NCBI GenBank assembly: GCA_044353505.1
Contig: JBILBU010000005.1
Coordinates: forward strand, 14,698 to 78,697
DNA from: Pollutibacter sp044353505
GTDB lineage: Bacteria; Bacteroidota; Bacteroidia; Chitinophagales; Chitinophagaceae
DNA length: 64,000 nt
Reading direction: 5' to 3'
The notes under the pieces are model-generated. The model was not told the DNA's origin. It ran no database searches and was given only the letters and a program-made list of their open reading frames with translations. Every line of letters starts with the position of its first letter. Within the stretch, counting starts at the first letter, position 1. The position numbers were made by a program, and so were the translations under genes. Shown here one piece after another: positions 25,618 to 34,314 of this stretch.

Positions 25618-26361
25618 ATGAAGATACTCGTATGCATCAGCAGAACACCAGATACTACTGCAAAAATAGCTTTCACTGACAACAACACGAAATTTGCTAC
25701 TGAAGGTGTTCAGTGGATTATCAATCCCTATGATGAATGGTATGCCTTGGTGCGGGCAATCGAGCTCAAGGAAAAAGATCCATCGACAGTACTTCATCTC
25801 ATCACTGTAGGAACGTCAGATACAGAACCAATCATCAGAAAAGCATTAGCACTTGGGGGTGATGAGGCCTTTAGGGTAAATTCCGATCAAGATGATCCAT
25901 TCTACATTGCCAGTCAGCTCGCCCACATCGCAAAAGAACAGGGTTACGATCTTATTCTCACCGGCAAGGAGACCATAGACCATAATGGAACATCAATTGG
26001 GGGTATGTTGGCAGAAATTCTGGATCTTAACTACGTGAGCTTAGCGGTAAAACTTGAAGTCGAGGCGCTAAAAGCTACGGTTACCCGAGAAGTTGAGGGT
26101 GGTGAGGAAGTATTAGCTGCTTCCCTGCCCATTGTTGTTTCCTGTCAGAAAGGGATGGCAGAGGCGCGTATTCCAAACATGAGGGGAATCATGGCAGCCA
26201 GAACCAAACCGCTGAAAGTGAGTGAGCCGATAGATTCACAGTATTTTACCCAAACATCAGGATTTTCTCTTCCACCGGCAAAATCCGGGGTTCGATTGAT
26301 TCCTGCAGACAACCCAGAATTATTGGTCAAGTTGCTTAGAGAAGAAGCCAAAGTCATTTAA
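25618..26361 (+). CDS. etfB: Electron transfer flavoprotein beta subunit
   Basis: With EtfA forms the soluble flavoprotein that takes electrons from acyl-CoA and other dehydrogenases to the quinone pool. The 247 residues start MKILVCISRTPDTTAKI, with the AMP/FAD-region block LILTGKETIDHNGTSIGGMLAE (in parts) near 118-139 and the recognition-loop block ARIPNMRGIMAARTKPL near 182-198. It is 11 bp upstream of etfA, a clear two-gene operon. No acyl-CoA dehydrogenase or ETF:quinone oxidoreductase is in the window. Confidence 0.96.
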   Translation: MKILVCISRTPDTTAKIAFTDNNTKFATEGVQWIINPYDEWYALVRAIELKEKDPSTVLHLITVGTSDTEPIIRKALALGGDEAFRVNSDQDDPFYIASQLAHIAKEQGYDLILTGKETIDHNGTSIGGMLAEILDLNYVSLAVKLEVEALKATVTREVEGGEEVLAASLPIVVSCQKGMAEARIPNMRGIMAARTKPLKVSEPIDSQYFTQTSGFSLPPAKSGVRLIPADNPELLVKLLREEAKVI

Positions 26362-26372
26362 AAAACAGTACC

Positions 26373-27335
26373 ATGTCAATCCTCATATTTGTAGAGCACT
26401 CAGATTCAAAAATCAAAAAGGCATCGTTGGAAGCCCTATCCTATGGTGCCGCCTTGGCGTCAAAATTGGGCGTTGGGGCATTCGCTTTAGTTATTGGGAA
26501 AACAGAAGCCCCATTGTCTGAACTCGGAGCATATGGTGCAACAAAGGTCTTTCATGTAGGTGCTTCAGAAACCAGTCCTACAGATACAAAAGTCATATCC
26601 AACGTGATAACGAACGTAGTTGAACAGGAACATGCTGATGTGCTTGTGCTTTCGAATACACTAACAGCAAAAGGAGTTGCACCGAGGGTTTCAGTTAGAC
26701 TAAAAGCTGGTCTAGTCACCGGTGCCGTTGCACTCCCTGAAGTCACCAGTGGCTTCACTGTAAGAAAAAATGTATTCTCAGGAAAGGCTTTCAGTGACAT
26801 CAATATACTCACTGCAAAAAAAATTATCACGGTAAATCTGAATGCATTCGAAATTGTAAAATCTTCAGGTGCTGCCGAAGTGGTTACGCTTAACTTAGAA
26901 ATTCCAACCAGCACCATAGAAGTTTTGGCAGTTAACAAAACTGCAGGAGAGATCGTCCTATCAGAAGCCGAGCGGGTGATCAGTGGTGGACGTGGATTGA
27001 AGGGGCCTGAAAACTGGGCACTTGTAGAAGAACTTGCCACACTTACGGGCGCTGCAACAGCTTGCAGCCGAGCAGTAGCAGATGCCCACTGGAGACCACA
27101 CCATGAGCATGTTGGCCAAACAGGACTTGCCATTGCGCCAAACTTATATTTTGCGATAGGTATTTCTGGAGCAATCCAACATCTTGCTGGGGTTAACAGA
27201 AGCAAAACCATTGTGGTCATCAACAAGGATCCAGAAGCTCCATTCTTTAAGGCCGCAGACTATGGCATAGTGGGCGATGCATTTGAGGTGATGCCAAAAA
27301 TTATAGCTGCAGTTAAAGCCCTTGGCACTAACTAA
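26373..27335 (+). CDS. etfA: Electron transfer flavoprotein alpha subunit
   Basis: FAD-binding partner of EtfB. The N-terminal half has VFVEH-type start (MSILIFVEHSDSKIKKAS) and LVLSNTLTAKGVAPRVS; the C-terminal FAD domain has SGGRGLKGPENW, then GQTGLAIAPNLYFAIGISGAIQH (in parts) and VVINKDPEAPFFKAADYGIVGD (in parts). At 320 residues it is complete. It is followed by about 100 bp without a terminator before the bifunctional nuclease gene. Confidence 0.97.
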   Translation: MSILIFVEHSDSKIKKASLEALSYGAALASKLGVGAFALVIGKTEAPLSELGAYGATKVFHVGASETSPTDTKVISNVITNVVEQEHADVLVLSNTLTAKGVAPRVSVRLKAGLVTGAVALPEVTSGFTVRKNVFSGKAFSDINILTAKKIITVNLNAFEIVKSSGAAEVVTLNLEIPTSTIEVLAVNKTAGEIVLSEAERVISGGRGLKGPENWALVEELATLTGAATACSRAVADAHWRPHHEHVGQTGLAIAPNLYFAIGISGAIQHLAGVNRSKTIVVINKDPEAPFFKAADYGIVGDAFEVMPKIIAAVKALGTN

Positions 27336-27439
27336 TTTTTCAACAAATTGCTTTTGCCTATTTTTCTAGATGAATAAAATGTCCTAAACAATACAATCCA
27401 AGTAGTGCATATAAAATTTATTGTAAATTCGTAGCGGTT

Positions 27440-28027
27440 ATGAAGAAGATAGAATTGGAAATTGTTGCACTCTCCCACTCCATTACACAGACCAACTCAT
27501 ATGCAGTTGTATTGGGAGAAGTGAATGGACTCAGAAGACTACCAATCGTTATTGGTGGCTTTGAGGCCCAGGCAATTGCCGTTGCCTTGGAAAAAATGAA
27601 GCCAACCAGACCGCTGACACATGATCTCATGAAAAATTTCATGCTGGCGTTTAATGTAGAACTTCATGAAGTGGTGATTTCAGATCTACAAGAGGGAATA
27701 TTTTATTCAAAGTTATTATGCAGCACTGATGCTGATACGGTAGAAATTGATTCCAGAACATCTGATGCACTGGCATTGGCTGTTAGATTTGGATGTCCGA
27801 TCTACATTTATGATAACATTTTCGATGTTGCTTCAATGACAACTGCTGAAGAAAGTTTGATTACCGGAAAACAGCAAGCAAAGCCAGTCAGCACCACAAC
27901 TGGCTCTGAAGACTTAAAGCAACTGGAAATAGAGCAACTCCACACCCTGCTAAACGATGTTCTCGAACAAGAGGATTATCTCAGAGCGATTGCAATTCGT
28001 GATGAAATCAATGCACGAAAAAAATAA
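27440..28027 (+). CDS. Bifunctional nuclease family protein with UVR motif
   Basis: A 195-residue protein with an N-terminal DUF151/bifunctional nuclease domain (about 1-140: VVLGEVNGLRRLPIVIGGFEAQAIAVALE in parts, RPLTHDLM, DSRTSDALALAVRFGCPIY). Plant and archaeal members show DNase/RNase activity. The C-terminus (about 160-193) is a UvrB/UvrC interaction motif, LHTLLNDVLEQEDYLRAIAIRDEI in parts, used elsewhere for protein contacts in repair or protein-quality complexes. It is 8 bp upstream of ispE, probably one transcript. The cellular role is uncertain. Confidence 0.9.
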   Translation: MKKIELEIVALSHSITQTNSYAVVLGEVNGLRRLPIVIGGFEAQAIAVALEKMKPTRPLTHDLMKNFMLAFNVELHEVVISDLQEGIFYSKLLCSTDADTVEIDSRTSDALALAVRFGCPIYIYDNIFDVASMTTAEESLITGKQQAKPVSTTTGSEDLKQLEIEQLHTLLNDVLEQEDYLRAIAIRDEINARKK

Positions 28028-28035
28028 TCCACCTC

Positions 28036-28890
28036 ATGGTTGTTTTCCCAAATGCAAAAATCAATCTCGGTTTAAGGGTCACTTCAAAAAGAGATGATGG
28101 ATACCATAATTTGGATACCGTCTTTTATCCGATACCTATTCATGATGCACTTGATGTAATCATCAACAAAAAAAGGGATGGTACCCCAATCACATTTACA
28201 CAAAGCGGAAAACTCATTAAAGGCGATCAGCAATCCAACTTATGCGTCAAGGCGATTGAGTTAATCCGATTGGATTTCCCAGATCTTCCAGATCTCTTGG
28301 TACACCTACACAAAAATATCCCCATGGGTGCAGGCATGGGCGGTGGTTCTTCAGATGGCGCCTTTATGATCAGTTTAATTAACGATCAATTCAAGTTGGG
28401 AATAGATGATAGTCGGCAGAAGGCTTATGCCCTTAGGCTTGGAAGTGATTGTCCATTTTTCATTGACAACAAGCCAGTATATGCAACCGGCAGGGGCGAA
28501 TTGATGAAATCCATTTCCTGCAATCTTTCAAATACGTCAATGCTGTTCATTAGTCCTGGTATTCACATCAGCACCAGGGAAGCGTTTAACAACATCAAAT
28601 TGTCACCAACTGCACCCTCATGTGAGCAGATTGTGCAGCAACCCATTGAAACTTGGAAAGAATCACTAGAAAACGACTTTGAAAAAACAGTATTTCCACA
28701 ACATCCTGAACTTGGCGCAATAAAAAACCAATTGTATTCAATGGGAGCCCTTTACGCATCCATGACAGGAAGCGGATCTACCCTCTATGGCATCTTCGAA
28801 GGTAGTCCCGATACCTCAATATTTCGCAATTCCCGCTATGAAATCGGCATGATTGAAAATGGGAAGCACAAAAAGATCGGCATAAATTAA
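28036..28890 (+). CDS. ispE: 4-diphosphocytidyl-2-C-methyl-D-erythritol kinase IspE
   Basis: GHMP kinase of the MEP isoprenoid pathway; phosphorylates the 2-hydroxyl of CDP-methylerythritol. The start FPNAKINLGLRV, the ATP-binding loop PMGAGMGGGSSD at 96-107, the LGSDCPFF block with conserved Asp, and ASMTGSGSTLYGIF near 239-252 are all present. Its 284 residues are complete. The isoprenoids would include the menaquinone tail, linking it loosely to mqnE. Confidence 0.96.
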   Translation: MVVFPNAKINLGLRVTSKRDDGYHNLDTVFYPIPIHDALDVIINKKRDGTPITFTQSGKLIKGDQQSNLCVKAIELIRLDFPDLPDLLVHLHKNIPMGAGMGGGSSDGAFMISLINDQFKLGIDDSRQKAYALRLGSDCPFFIDNKPVYATGRGELMKSISCNLSNTSMLFISPGIHISTREAFNNIKLSPTAPSCEQIVQQPIETWKESLENDFEKTVFPQHPELGAIKNQLYSMGALYASMTGSGSTLYGIFEGSPDTSIFRNSRYEIGMIENGKHKKIGIN

Positions 28891-29009
28891 TGCCCTCATT
28901 TTAAGTTGAAGTATTTTTTATGTGTAAATTGCAGCATGTTTATGCTCCACACAACATCTGTTGCTATACTCTCCGGTAATCTTGATTTGTTGAATCATTA
29001 GGTGTTTTA

Positions 29010-29038
29010 CCCCCCCTGAGTCCCCCCCTGTGTTCCCC
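29010..29038. repeat. C-rich tract before the ornithine aminotransferase gene
   Basis: C7 (29010-29016), C7 (29022-29028) and C4 (29035-29038) lie within 29 bp, spaced by TGAGT and TGTGTT, in an otherwise AT-rich 184-bp gap. The complementary strand has long G runs and could form a G-quadruplex. The rest of the gap (28891-29074) shows no gene. Confidence 0.6.
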
Positions 29039-29074
29039 ATTACGATCTGTCTCAACCTATTTTAATGATTTTTT

Positions 29075-30295
29075 ATGCAAACTAGTTCATACTTTATCAA
29101 CCTAGAATCCCAATATGGCGCACATAACTATCACCCTATTCCGGTAGTTATCGAAAAGGCAGTTGGATGTGAAATGTGGGATGTTGAAGGAAAAAAATAT
29201 CTTGATTTTCTAAGTGGGTATTCCGCTGTAAACCAAGGCCATTGCCATCCAAGGATTATTGGTGCATTGAAAACGCAAGCAGAAAAACTCACCCTTACTT
29301 CACGTGCATTTTACAACAACCAGTTGGGTGAATATGAAAAATACTTGACCAACCTTCTTGGCTATGATAAGCTATTGCCTATGAATACTGGGGTTGAGGC
29401 AGTTGAAACAGCCATTAAGCTAGCAAGGCGTTGGGCATATACCATCAAAGGAATTGCTGAGAATAAGGCAAGAATTATTGTGTGTGAAGATAATTTTCAT
29501 GGCAGAACGAGCACTGTAATTTCTTTTAGTACAGACCACGCATCCCATAATAAGTTTGGGCCTTATATGCCCGGCTTTGATATCATTCCATACAATGACT
29601 TAGCTGCTCTTGAAAAAGCACTCGAAAATAAAGACGTAGCAGCATTCTTGGTGGAACCGATTCAAGGTGAAGCTGGCATTATTGTGCCGGATGAAGGGTT
29701 TCTTTCAAAGGCTAAAGCAATGTGTGCCAATGCAAACGTTTTATTGATTGCTGATGAGATACAAACCGGACTCTGCAGAACTGGAAAAATGCTTTGCTGC
29801 GATCATGATAACGTCCGTCCAGATTTGCTTGTGCTCGGAAAAGCCCTTAGCGGCGGTACTATACCAGTGAGTGCAGTTCTTGCAGATGACGAAATCATGT
29901 TAACCATCAAACCAGGTGAACATGGTTCAACATTTGGAGGTAGTCCACTTGCCAGTGTAGTTGCCGTTGAATCAATTAAGGTGTTAATCGATGAAGGAAT
30001 GGCTGAGAATTCTGAAAAAATGGGCGCTATCCTCCGTCAGGGATTGAATGATATGAAGTCGCCATTCATCGATATTGTAAGAGGAAAAGGGTTGATGAAT
30101 GCGATTGTCATTAAACACAAAGACCCAGATGCAGCATGGTTTCTATGTGAATCCTTCATGCATAATGGATTATTGGCAAAACCCACCCATGGTGATAAAA
30201 TTAGGCTTTCGCCACCATTGGTGATTGATGAAAAAAAGATGAGACATGCCCTCGAAATAATTGAAAAAAGTCTTCATACACTCAATAATTTATGA
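29075..30295 (+). CDS. rocD: Ornithine aminotransferase
   Basis: PLP enzyme that converts L-ornithine and 2-oxoglutarate to glutamate semialdehyde and glutamate. It shows class III aminotransferase features: MNTGVEAVETAIKLARRWAY, ADEIQTGLCRTGKML, and the PLP lysine Lys256 in VLGKALSGG. The N-terminal AHNYHPIPVVI and the ETAIKLARRW block are typical of OAT rather than acetylornithine aminotransferase. Its 406 residues are full length. The product feeds proline and glutamate metabolism. The upstream 184 bp contain a notable C-rich tract. Confidence 0.95.
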   Translation: MQTSSYFINLESQYGAHNYHPIPVVIEKAVGCEMWDVEGKKYLDFLSGYSAVNQGHCHPRIIGALKTQAEKLTLTSRAFYNNQLGEYEKYLTNLLGYDKLLPMNTGVEAVETAIKLARRWAYTIKGIAENKARIIVCEDNFHGRTSTVISFSTDHASHNKFGPYMPGFDIIPYNDLAALEKALENKDVAAFLVEPIQGEAGIIVPDEGFLSKAKAMCANANVLLIADEIQTGLCRTGKMLCCDHDNVRPDLLVLGKALSGGTIPVSAVLADDEIMLTIKPGEHGSTFGGSPLASVVAVESIKVLIDEGMAENSEKMGAILRQGLNDMKSPFIDIVRGKGLMNAIVIKHKDPDAAWFLCESFMHNGLLAKPTHGDKIRLSPPLVIDEKKMRHALEIIEKSLHTLNNL

Positions 30296-30320
30296 GCCTG
30301 AGACCATCCCCGAGTTTTTG

Positions 30321-30328
30321 TAATTTTG
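30321..30328 (+). promoter_or_regulatory. Candidate -7 box for glnS
   Basis: TAATTTTG matches TAnnTTTG 17 bp before the glnS ATG. The -33 position shows only TTTA. Confidence 0.4.
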
Positions 30329-30344
30329 CATCCAATCAAGCAGC

Positions 30345-32012
30345 ATGAGTGAAGAGAAGTCATTGAATTTTTTAGAAGAAATTGTTGAAGATAACCTCGC
30401 CAAAGGGACTGTAACAGAAATACACACGCGGTTCCCCCCTGAGCCAAATGGTTATTTGCATATTGGTCATGCCAAAAGCATCTGCTTGAACTTTGGACTA
30501 GCTGATAAATATGGAGGAAAAACCAATCTGCGTTTTGACGATACCAATCCAGTTACTGAGGACACTGAATATGTTGATTCCATCAAAGAGGATGTAAAAT
30601 GGCTGGGTTTTAATTGGGAAGAAGAACATTATGCCTCGGATCACTTTGTACAGCTGTATGAGTTTGCCCTGGCTATGATTGGCAAGGGACTGGCCTATGT
30701 TGATGATTTAAGTGCTGAGGAAATCGCAGCAACAAAAGGTACGCCTACTGAACCAGGTAAAGCAAGCCCGTATAGAAACAGAAGCATTGATGAGAACCTT
30801 AGCCTTTTTTCAGAAATGAAAGCGGGGAAATATAACGACGGAGAGAAAGTACTCAGGGCTAAAATAGATCTGGCCTCCCCCAATATGCACATGCGCGACC
30901 CGATCATGTATAGGATCAAAAAGGTACCACACCACAGAACTGGAGATGCTTGGTGCATTTACCCTATGTATGATTTTGCGCATGGCCAATCAGATTCAAT
31001 TGAACAGATTAGCCATTCCATCTGCACCCTTGAATTTGAAGTTCATAAACCTTTGTACAATTGGTATATCGAGCAACTTGGGATATTTCCTTCAAAGCAA
31101 TTTGAATTCGCCCGCCTGAACCTCACCTATACAGTGATGAGCAAAAGAAAATTGCTCCAATTGGTGCAGGAGAAATTGGTTGATGGCTGGGATGACCCAA
31201 GAATGCCAACAATATCTGGACTAAGAAGAAGAGGATATACGCCGGAATCCATCAGGAACTTTTGTGATAAAATTGGTGTTCAACGAAGGGAGAATATTAT
31301 TGATATGGGGCTACTTGAATTTTGTATTCGAGAAGATCTAAATGCAACAGCTCAAAGAAGAATGGTTGTCCTTGACCCAATTAAACTGATCATCACAAAC
31401 TACCCTGAAGGGAAAACAGAGGTTCTAAAAGGAGAAAATAACCCCGAAGAAGAAAACCATGGTGGATACCGTGACCTGCCTTTTAGCAGTGAATTATGGA
31501 TAGAAGCAGATGACTTTCTTGAGGAAGCACCAAAAAAATGGTTCAGACTCGCACCGGGTATGAAGGTGAGGTTAAAAAGTGCATACATCGTTCAGTGTAC
31601 AGGATACCTGAAGAATGATGCAGGAAAAGTCACAGAAGTACACTGCGAATATATCCCTGAAAGCAAGAGTGGAGAGGACAGTTCCGGAGTGAGCGTAAAA
31701 GGTACAATACATTGGATATCAACAGATAAATCAGAGTCAGCTGAAGTAAGGCTTTACGACAGGCTGTTTCATGTAGAAAACCCATCCAGCGAGGATGAGG
31801 ATTTTAAGACCTTCATCAATCCAAATAGCTTAGAGATCATCACCTCAGCAAAAGTGGAACCGGCTCTCAAAGATGCTAAACTCGGTGATCGTTTTCAGTT
31901 CATCAGGAAGGGTTATTTCACCCTCGACTCCATGTTGAGTACAGAAGGAAAACTGGTTTTTAATAGAACAGTGGGATTAAAAGATGCCTGGGCAAAGGAA
32001 AAAAAGGGCTAA
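30345..32012 (+). CDS. glnS: Glutaminyl-tRNA synthetase
   Basis: Charges tRNA-Gln with glutamine. Class I motifs are present: HIGH at residues 39-42 after RFPPEPNGYL, and MSKRK (VMSKRKLLQLV) as the KMSKS variant near 266. The specific GlnRS blocks FDDTNPVTEDTEYVDSI and HRTGDAWCIYPMYDFAHGQSD (in parts) separate it from GltX. C-terminal anticodon-binding barrels follow (VEPALKDAKLGDRFQFIRKGYF in parts). Its presence suggests that direct charging is used rather than only the GatCAB route. Its stop overlaps the stop of the convergent downstream gene by 4 bp. Confidence 0.98.
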   Translation: MSEEKSLNFLEEIVEDNLAKGTVTEIHTRFPPEPNGYLHIGHAKSICLNFGLADKYGGKTNLRFDDTNPVTEDTEYVDSIKEDVKWLGFNWEEEHYASDHFVQLYEFALAMIGKGLAYVDDLSAEEIAATKGTPTEPGKASPYRNRSIDENLSLFSEMKAGKYNDGEKVLRAKIDLASPNMHMRDPIMYRIKKVPHHRTGDAWCIYPMYDFAHGQSDSIEQISHSICTLEFEVHKPLYNWYIEQLGIFPSKQFEFARLNLTYTVMSKRKLLQLVQEKLVDGWDDPRMPTISGLRRRGYTPESIRNFCDKIGVQRRENIIDMGLLEFCIREDLNATAQRRMVVLDPIKLIITNYPEGKTEVLKGENNPEEENHGGYRDLPFSSELWIEADDFLEEAPKKWFRLAPGMKVRLKSAYIVQCTGYLKNDAGKVTEVHCEYIPESKSGEDSSGVSVKGTIHWISTDKSESAEVRLYDRLFHVENPSSEDEDFKTFINPNSLEIITSAKVEPALKDAKLGDRFQFIRKGYFTLDSMLSTEGKLVFNRTVGLKDAWAKEKKG

Positions 32013-32416
32013 TTTGATTCCTTCTCATTGGCATCAACCTTTCCTTCTGGAAATAATGAGGCAAGAAAAATAACGAGTGCAGACACCAGCATTAAGTAAA
32101 GTCCGATCTGCTTTTCAGGGCAATAACCCCTGTAACAAGACCCAAATAAGAGGAAATTCTTTACTGCGTAGGCAGCACAAAGTCCCCCAATTAGAAGTGC
32201 CGACCTTTTCAGCCAAATAAATTTTGAAAACGAAAACAAGGTAGTCAACCCGCCAAATATCAGCAGCAATTTTGCCGGTTTCCCATAGCTATTTTTCTCG
32301 GTGAAAAAGCCAGTAAAAGACATACCAAGATCCCCATAATACGCCCAAGGCATAAAACATGCAGCAACCAAGAGGATAAAGGCAGCCAGGCTAATCCATT
32401 TAGAATAACGTACCAT
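32009..32416 (-). CDS. Small four-helix membrane protein, unknown function
   Basis: A 135-residue protein I do not recognise. From ATG 32416 (MVRYSKWISLAAF) it has about four hydrophobic segments: 7-25, 49-65, 71-88 and 106-123, with a soluble GKVDANEKESN tail. An open frame extends to 32617, but that would read through the tRNA-Cys gene and its terminator, so the long form is rejected. It overlaps the end of convergent glnS by 4 bp and lies just below the tRNA-Cys terminator. A cysteine pair near 96-101 (GSCYRGYC) is notable. Confidence 0.75.
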   Translation of the reverse strand: MVRYSKWISLAAFILLVAACFMPWAYYGDLGMSFTGFFTEKNSYGKPAKLLLIFGGLTTLFSFSKFIWLKRSALLIGGLCAAYAVKNFLLFGSCYRGYCPEKQIGLYLMLVSALVIFLASLFPEGKVDANEKESN

Positions 32417-32423
32417 ATCAAAA

Positions 32424-32449
32424 AAAGCGAAGGTTTTTTCCTTCGCTTT
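32424..32449 (-). terminator. Terminator of tRNA-Cys
   Basis: Arms AAAGCGAAGG (32424-32433) and CCTTCGCTTT (32440-32449) with a 6-nt loop; on the minus strand the hairpin is followed by a T run. It lies directly after the tRNA. Confidence 0.85.
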
Positions 32450-32450
32450 G

Positions 32451-32521
32451 AGGTCGGGAGCGGATTCGAACCGCTGTAGAAGCTTTTGCAGAGCTTTGCC
32501 TAGCCACTCGGCCACCCGACC
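32451..32521 (-). tRNA. tRNA-Cys (GCA)
   Basis: Reads on the minus strand as a full cloverleaf: acceptor GGTCGGG pairs with CCCGACC, D arm GCC/GGC, anticodon arm AAGCT-CTGCAAA-AGCTT with anticodon GCA, and T arm AGCGG-TTCGAAT-CCGCT. The discriminator is U73, as expected for Cys identity. CCA is not encoded. 71 nt. Confidence 0.97.
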
Positions 32522-32620
32522 ATTTTTGTCTTTACGGCTATTGGCCGAACACCGTGCAAAATTAGTAAATTTGGTCATATTAACCTCAGAAGAATACAGA
32601 AGATCTGATGAGTGCAAAGA

Positions 32621-33487
32621 ATGAATAAAATAGAATCATCAGAACTGATCATTAATAAACGCGGAGCCCTTTATCACCTTGATTTAAGGCCGGAAGAAAT
32701 TGCCGATACCATCATCACAGTCGGGGATCCTTCAAGGGTGGAGAAAGTTTCTTGCCATTTTGACCATACTGAACACCAAACATCCAATAGGGAGTTTATA
32801 AGCCATACAGGAACAATTGGAAACAAGCGGATCACTGTTATGTCGACAGGCATTGGGGCAGATAATATAGACATCGTAATGAATGAACTAGACGCACTGG
32901 TGAACATCGACTTGGAAACAAGGCTAGTTAAGCATGAAAAAAAGCAGCTCAATATCATCAGGCTAGGAACGGCAGGGGCACTACAAAAAGATATTGCAAT
33001 TGACAGCATCGTGGCCAGTACTCATGCTATCGGATTAGACAATCTCATGCACTTCTACCCTTTCAACAACAACAACGAGGAGCATGATATCGCCAGGGCC
33101 TTCAAGCAACACACCCTAATGAGTAGCTCAACAAGCGATCCATACGTATTTGGTGCAGGTGCTTTTTTATTGGCAAAGCTTGTTGATCAAACTGCAGCGG
33201 GACTAACCGTGAGCTGTCCGGGTTTCTATGGCCCTCAGGGAAGAAATCTAAGGCTTGGACTGTCGATGGCCAACCTGAATGAGCTGCTTACAAGTTTTCA
33301 GTTCGGTAACCACAGGATCCTTAATTTTGAAATGGAAACTTCCGCCATATACGGACTAGGGAAATGCATGGGTCATCAATGTATTTCGTTTAGCACCATT
33401 GTGGCCAATAGAATTACAAAAGAATTTACATCAAATGCAGAAGCTGCTGTTGATAAGATGATTGAATATGTGATGGAGAGGATTTAG
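32621..33487 (+). CDS. Nucleoside phosphorylase (uridine phosphorylase-like)
   Basis: Cleaves nucleosides with phosphate to base and ribose-1-phosphate, for salvage. PNP/UDP superfamily features: VGDPSRVEKVS, MSTGIGADNIDIVMNELDAL, LGTAGALQ, and FEMETSAIYGLGK with the ribose-binding Met-Glu-Thr. The fold and length (288 residues) suit the uridine phosphorylase branch of Bacteroidota. I start at ATG 32621; a GTG at 32612 adds three residues. It is divergent from tRNA-Cys by 99 bp. Base preference is not certain. Confidence 0.9.
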   Translation: MNKIESSELIINKRGALYHLDLRPEEIADTIITVGDPSRVEKVSCHFDHTEHQTSNREFISHTGTIGNKRITVMSTGIGADNIDIVMNELDALVNIDLETRLVKHEKKQLNIIRLGTAGALQKDIAIDSIVASTHAIGLDNLMHFYPFNNNNEEHDIARAFKQHTLMSSSTSDPYVFGAGAFLLAKLVDQTAAGLTVSCPGFYGPQGRNLRLGLSMANLNELLTSFQFGNHRILNFEMETSAIYGLGKCMGHQCISFSTIVANRITKEFTSNAEAAVDKMIEYVMERI

Positions 33488-33515
33488 AGAGTTGAGGGAA
33501 GTTGAGGGAGTTGAG
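33488..33515. repeat. Short tandem repeat before dapF
   Basis: About two and a half copies of a 10-bp unit (GTTGAGGGAA, GTTGAGGGAG, TTGAG) fill most of the 39-bp gap before dapF. Probably slippage. Confidence 0.6.
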
Positions 33516-33526
33516 AAAATACAAAC

Positions 33527-34297
33527 ATGCAAATGGAATTTTATAAATATCAAGGAACGGGTAACGACTTCATTATTCTGGATAACAGAGAAGGACAGTA
33601 CAATGGCTTATCGAACGAAGCCATCAAAAAGCTCTGTGATCGAAAATTTGGCATTGGTGCTGATGGCCTGATGTTACTTGAGCTTGCGGATGGGTATGAC
33701 TTTAGAATGAATTACCACAATGCGGACGGCCTAGAAGGGAGTATGTGTGGTAACGGAGGAAGATGCTTGGTTCAGTTTGCCAAGGACATGGGAATAGAAA
33801 AAACACATTATCGTTTTATTGCTGTTGACGGAGAACACGAAGCTGAGATTAAGCCAGATGGATTGATTAGGCTTAAAATGCAAGATGTTTTTGGGGTAAC
33901 AGATATCAGAGGAGATGTGGTATTGAATACTGGATCGCCGCACTTCATTCGCTTTGTAGATACGGTTGACCATGTAGATGTATTTAGCGAGGGAACTAAA
34001 ATACGCTATAATGATACCTATGCAAACGAAGGGATCAATGTTAATTTTGTAGAACAAACAGACAATGGCATTAGGGTAAGAACATATGAGAGAGGGGTTG
34101 AGGATGAAACATTAAGTTGCGGAACAGGCGCAACGGCAGCAGCTATTGCTTCGGCCACCGAAGATGGTCCTCAAACAGTTTCAGTAGCGGTACAAGGCGG
34201 ACATCTTAAGATAGCATTTAATAGAATTAATCCAAATCAATTTACAGATATTTGGCTTGTTGGTCCAGCTGTTTATGTTTTCCGCGGAACCATTTAA
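33527..34297 (+). CDS. dapF: Diaminopimelate epimerase
   Basis: Interconverts LL- and meso-diaminopimelate for lysine and peptidoglycan. The two active-site cysteines are visible: Cys74 in GSMCGNGGRC and Cys198 in ETLSCGTGATA, counted from ATG 33527. The start FYKYQGTGNDFIILDNR is typical; ATG 33533 two codons later is equally possible. Its 256 residues are full length. A short tandem repeat lies upstream (33488-33515), and the Nudix gene follows after 17 bp. Confidence 0.97.
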   Translation: MQMEFYKYQGTGNDFIILDNREGQYNGLSNEAIKKLCDRKFGIGADGLMLLELADGYDFRMNYHNADGLEGSMCGNGGRCLVQFAKDMGIEKTHYRFIAVDGEHEAEIKPDGLIRLKMQDVFGVTDIRGDVVLNTGSPHFIRFVDTVDHVDVFSEGTKIRYNDTYANEGINVNFVEQTDNGIRVRTYERGVEDETLSCGTGATAAAIASATEDGPQTVSVAVQGGHLKIAFNRINPNQFTDIWLVGPAVYVFRGTI

Positions 34298-34314
34298 CTA
34301 GAAAATTTATTCTC

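Noticed and set aside
26552..27226. 224-residue open frame antisense to etfA
   Set aside because: Fully inside a certain gene, with low-complexity Ser/Thr/Val composition typical of a mirror frame.
32009..32617. A 202-residue open frame on the minus strand
   Set aside because: Its first 67 codons run through tRNA-Cys and its terminator; the real gene most likely starts at 32416.
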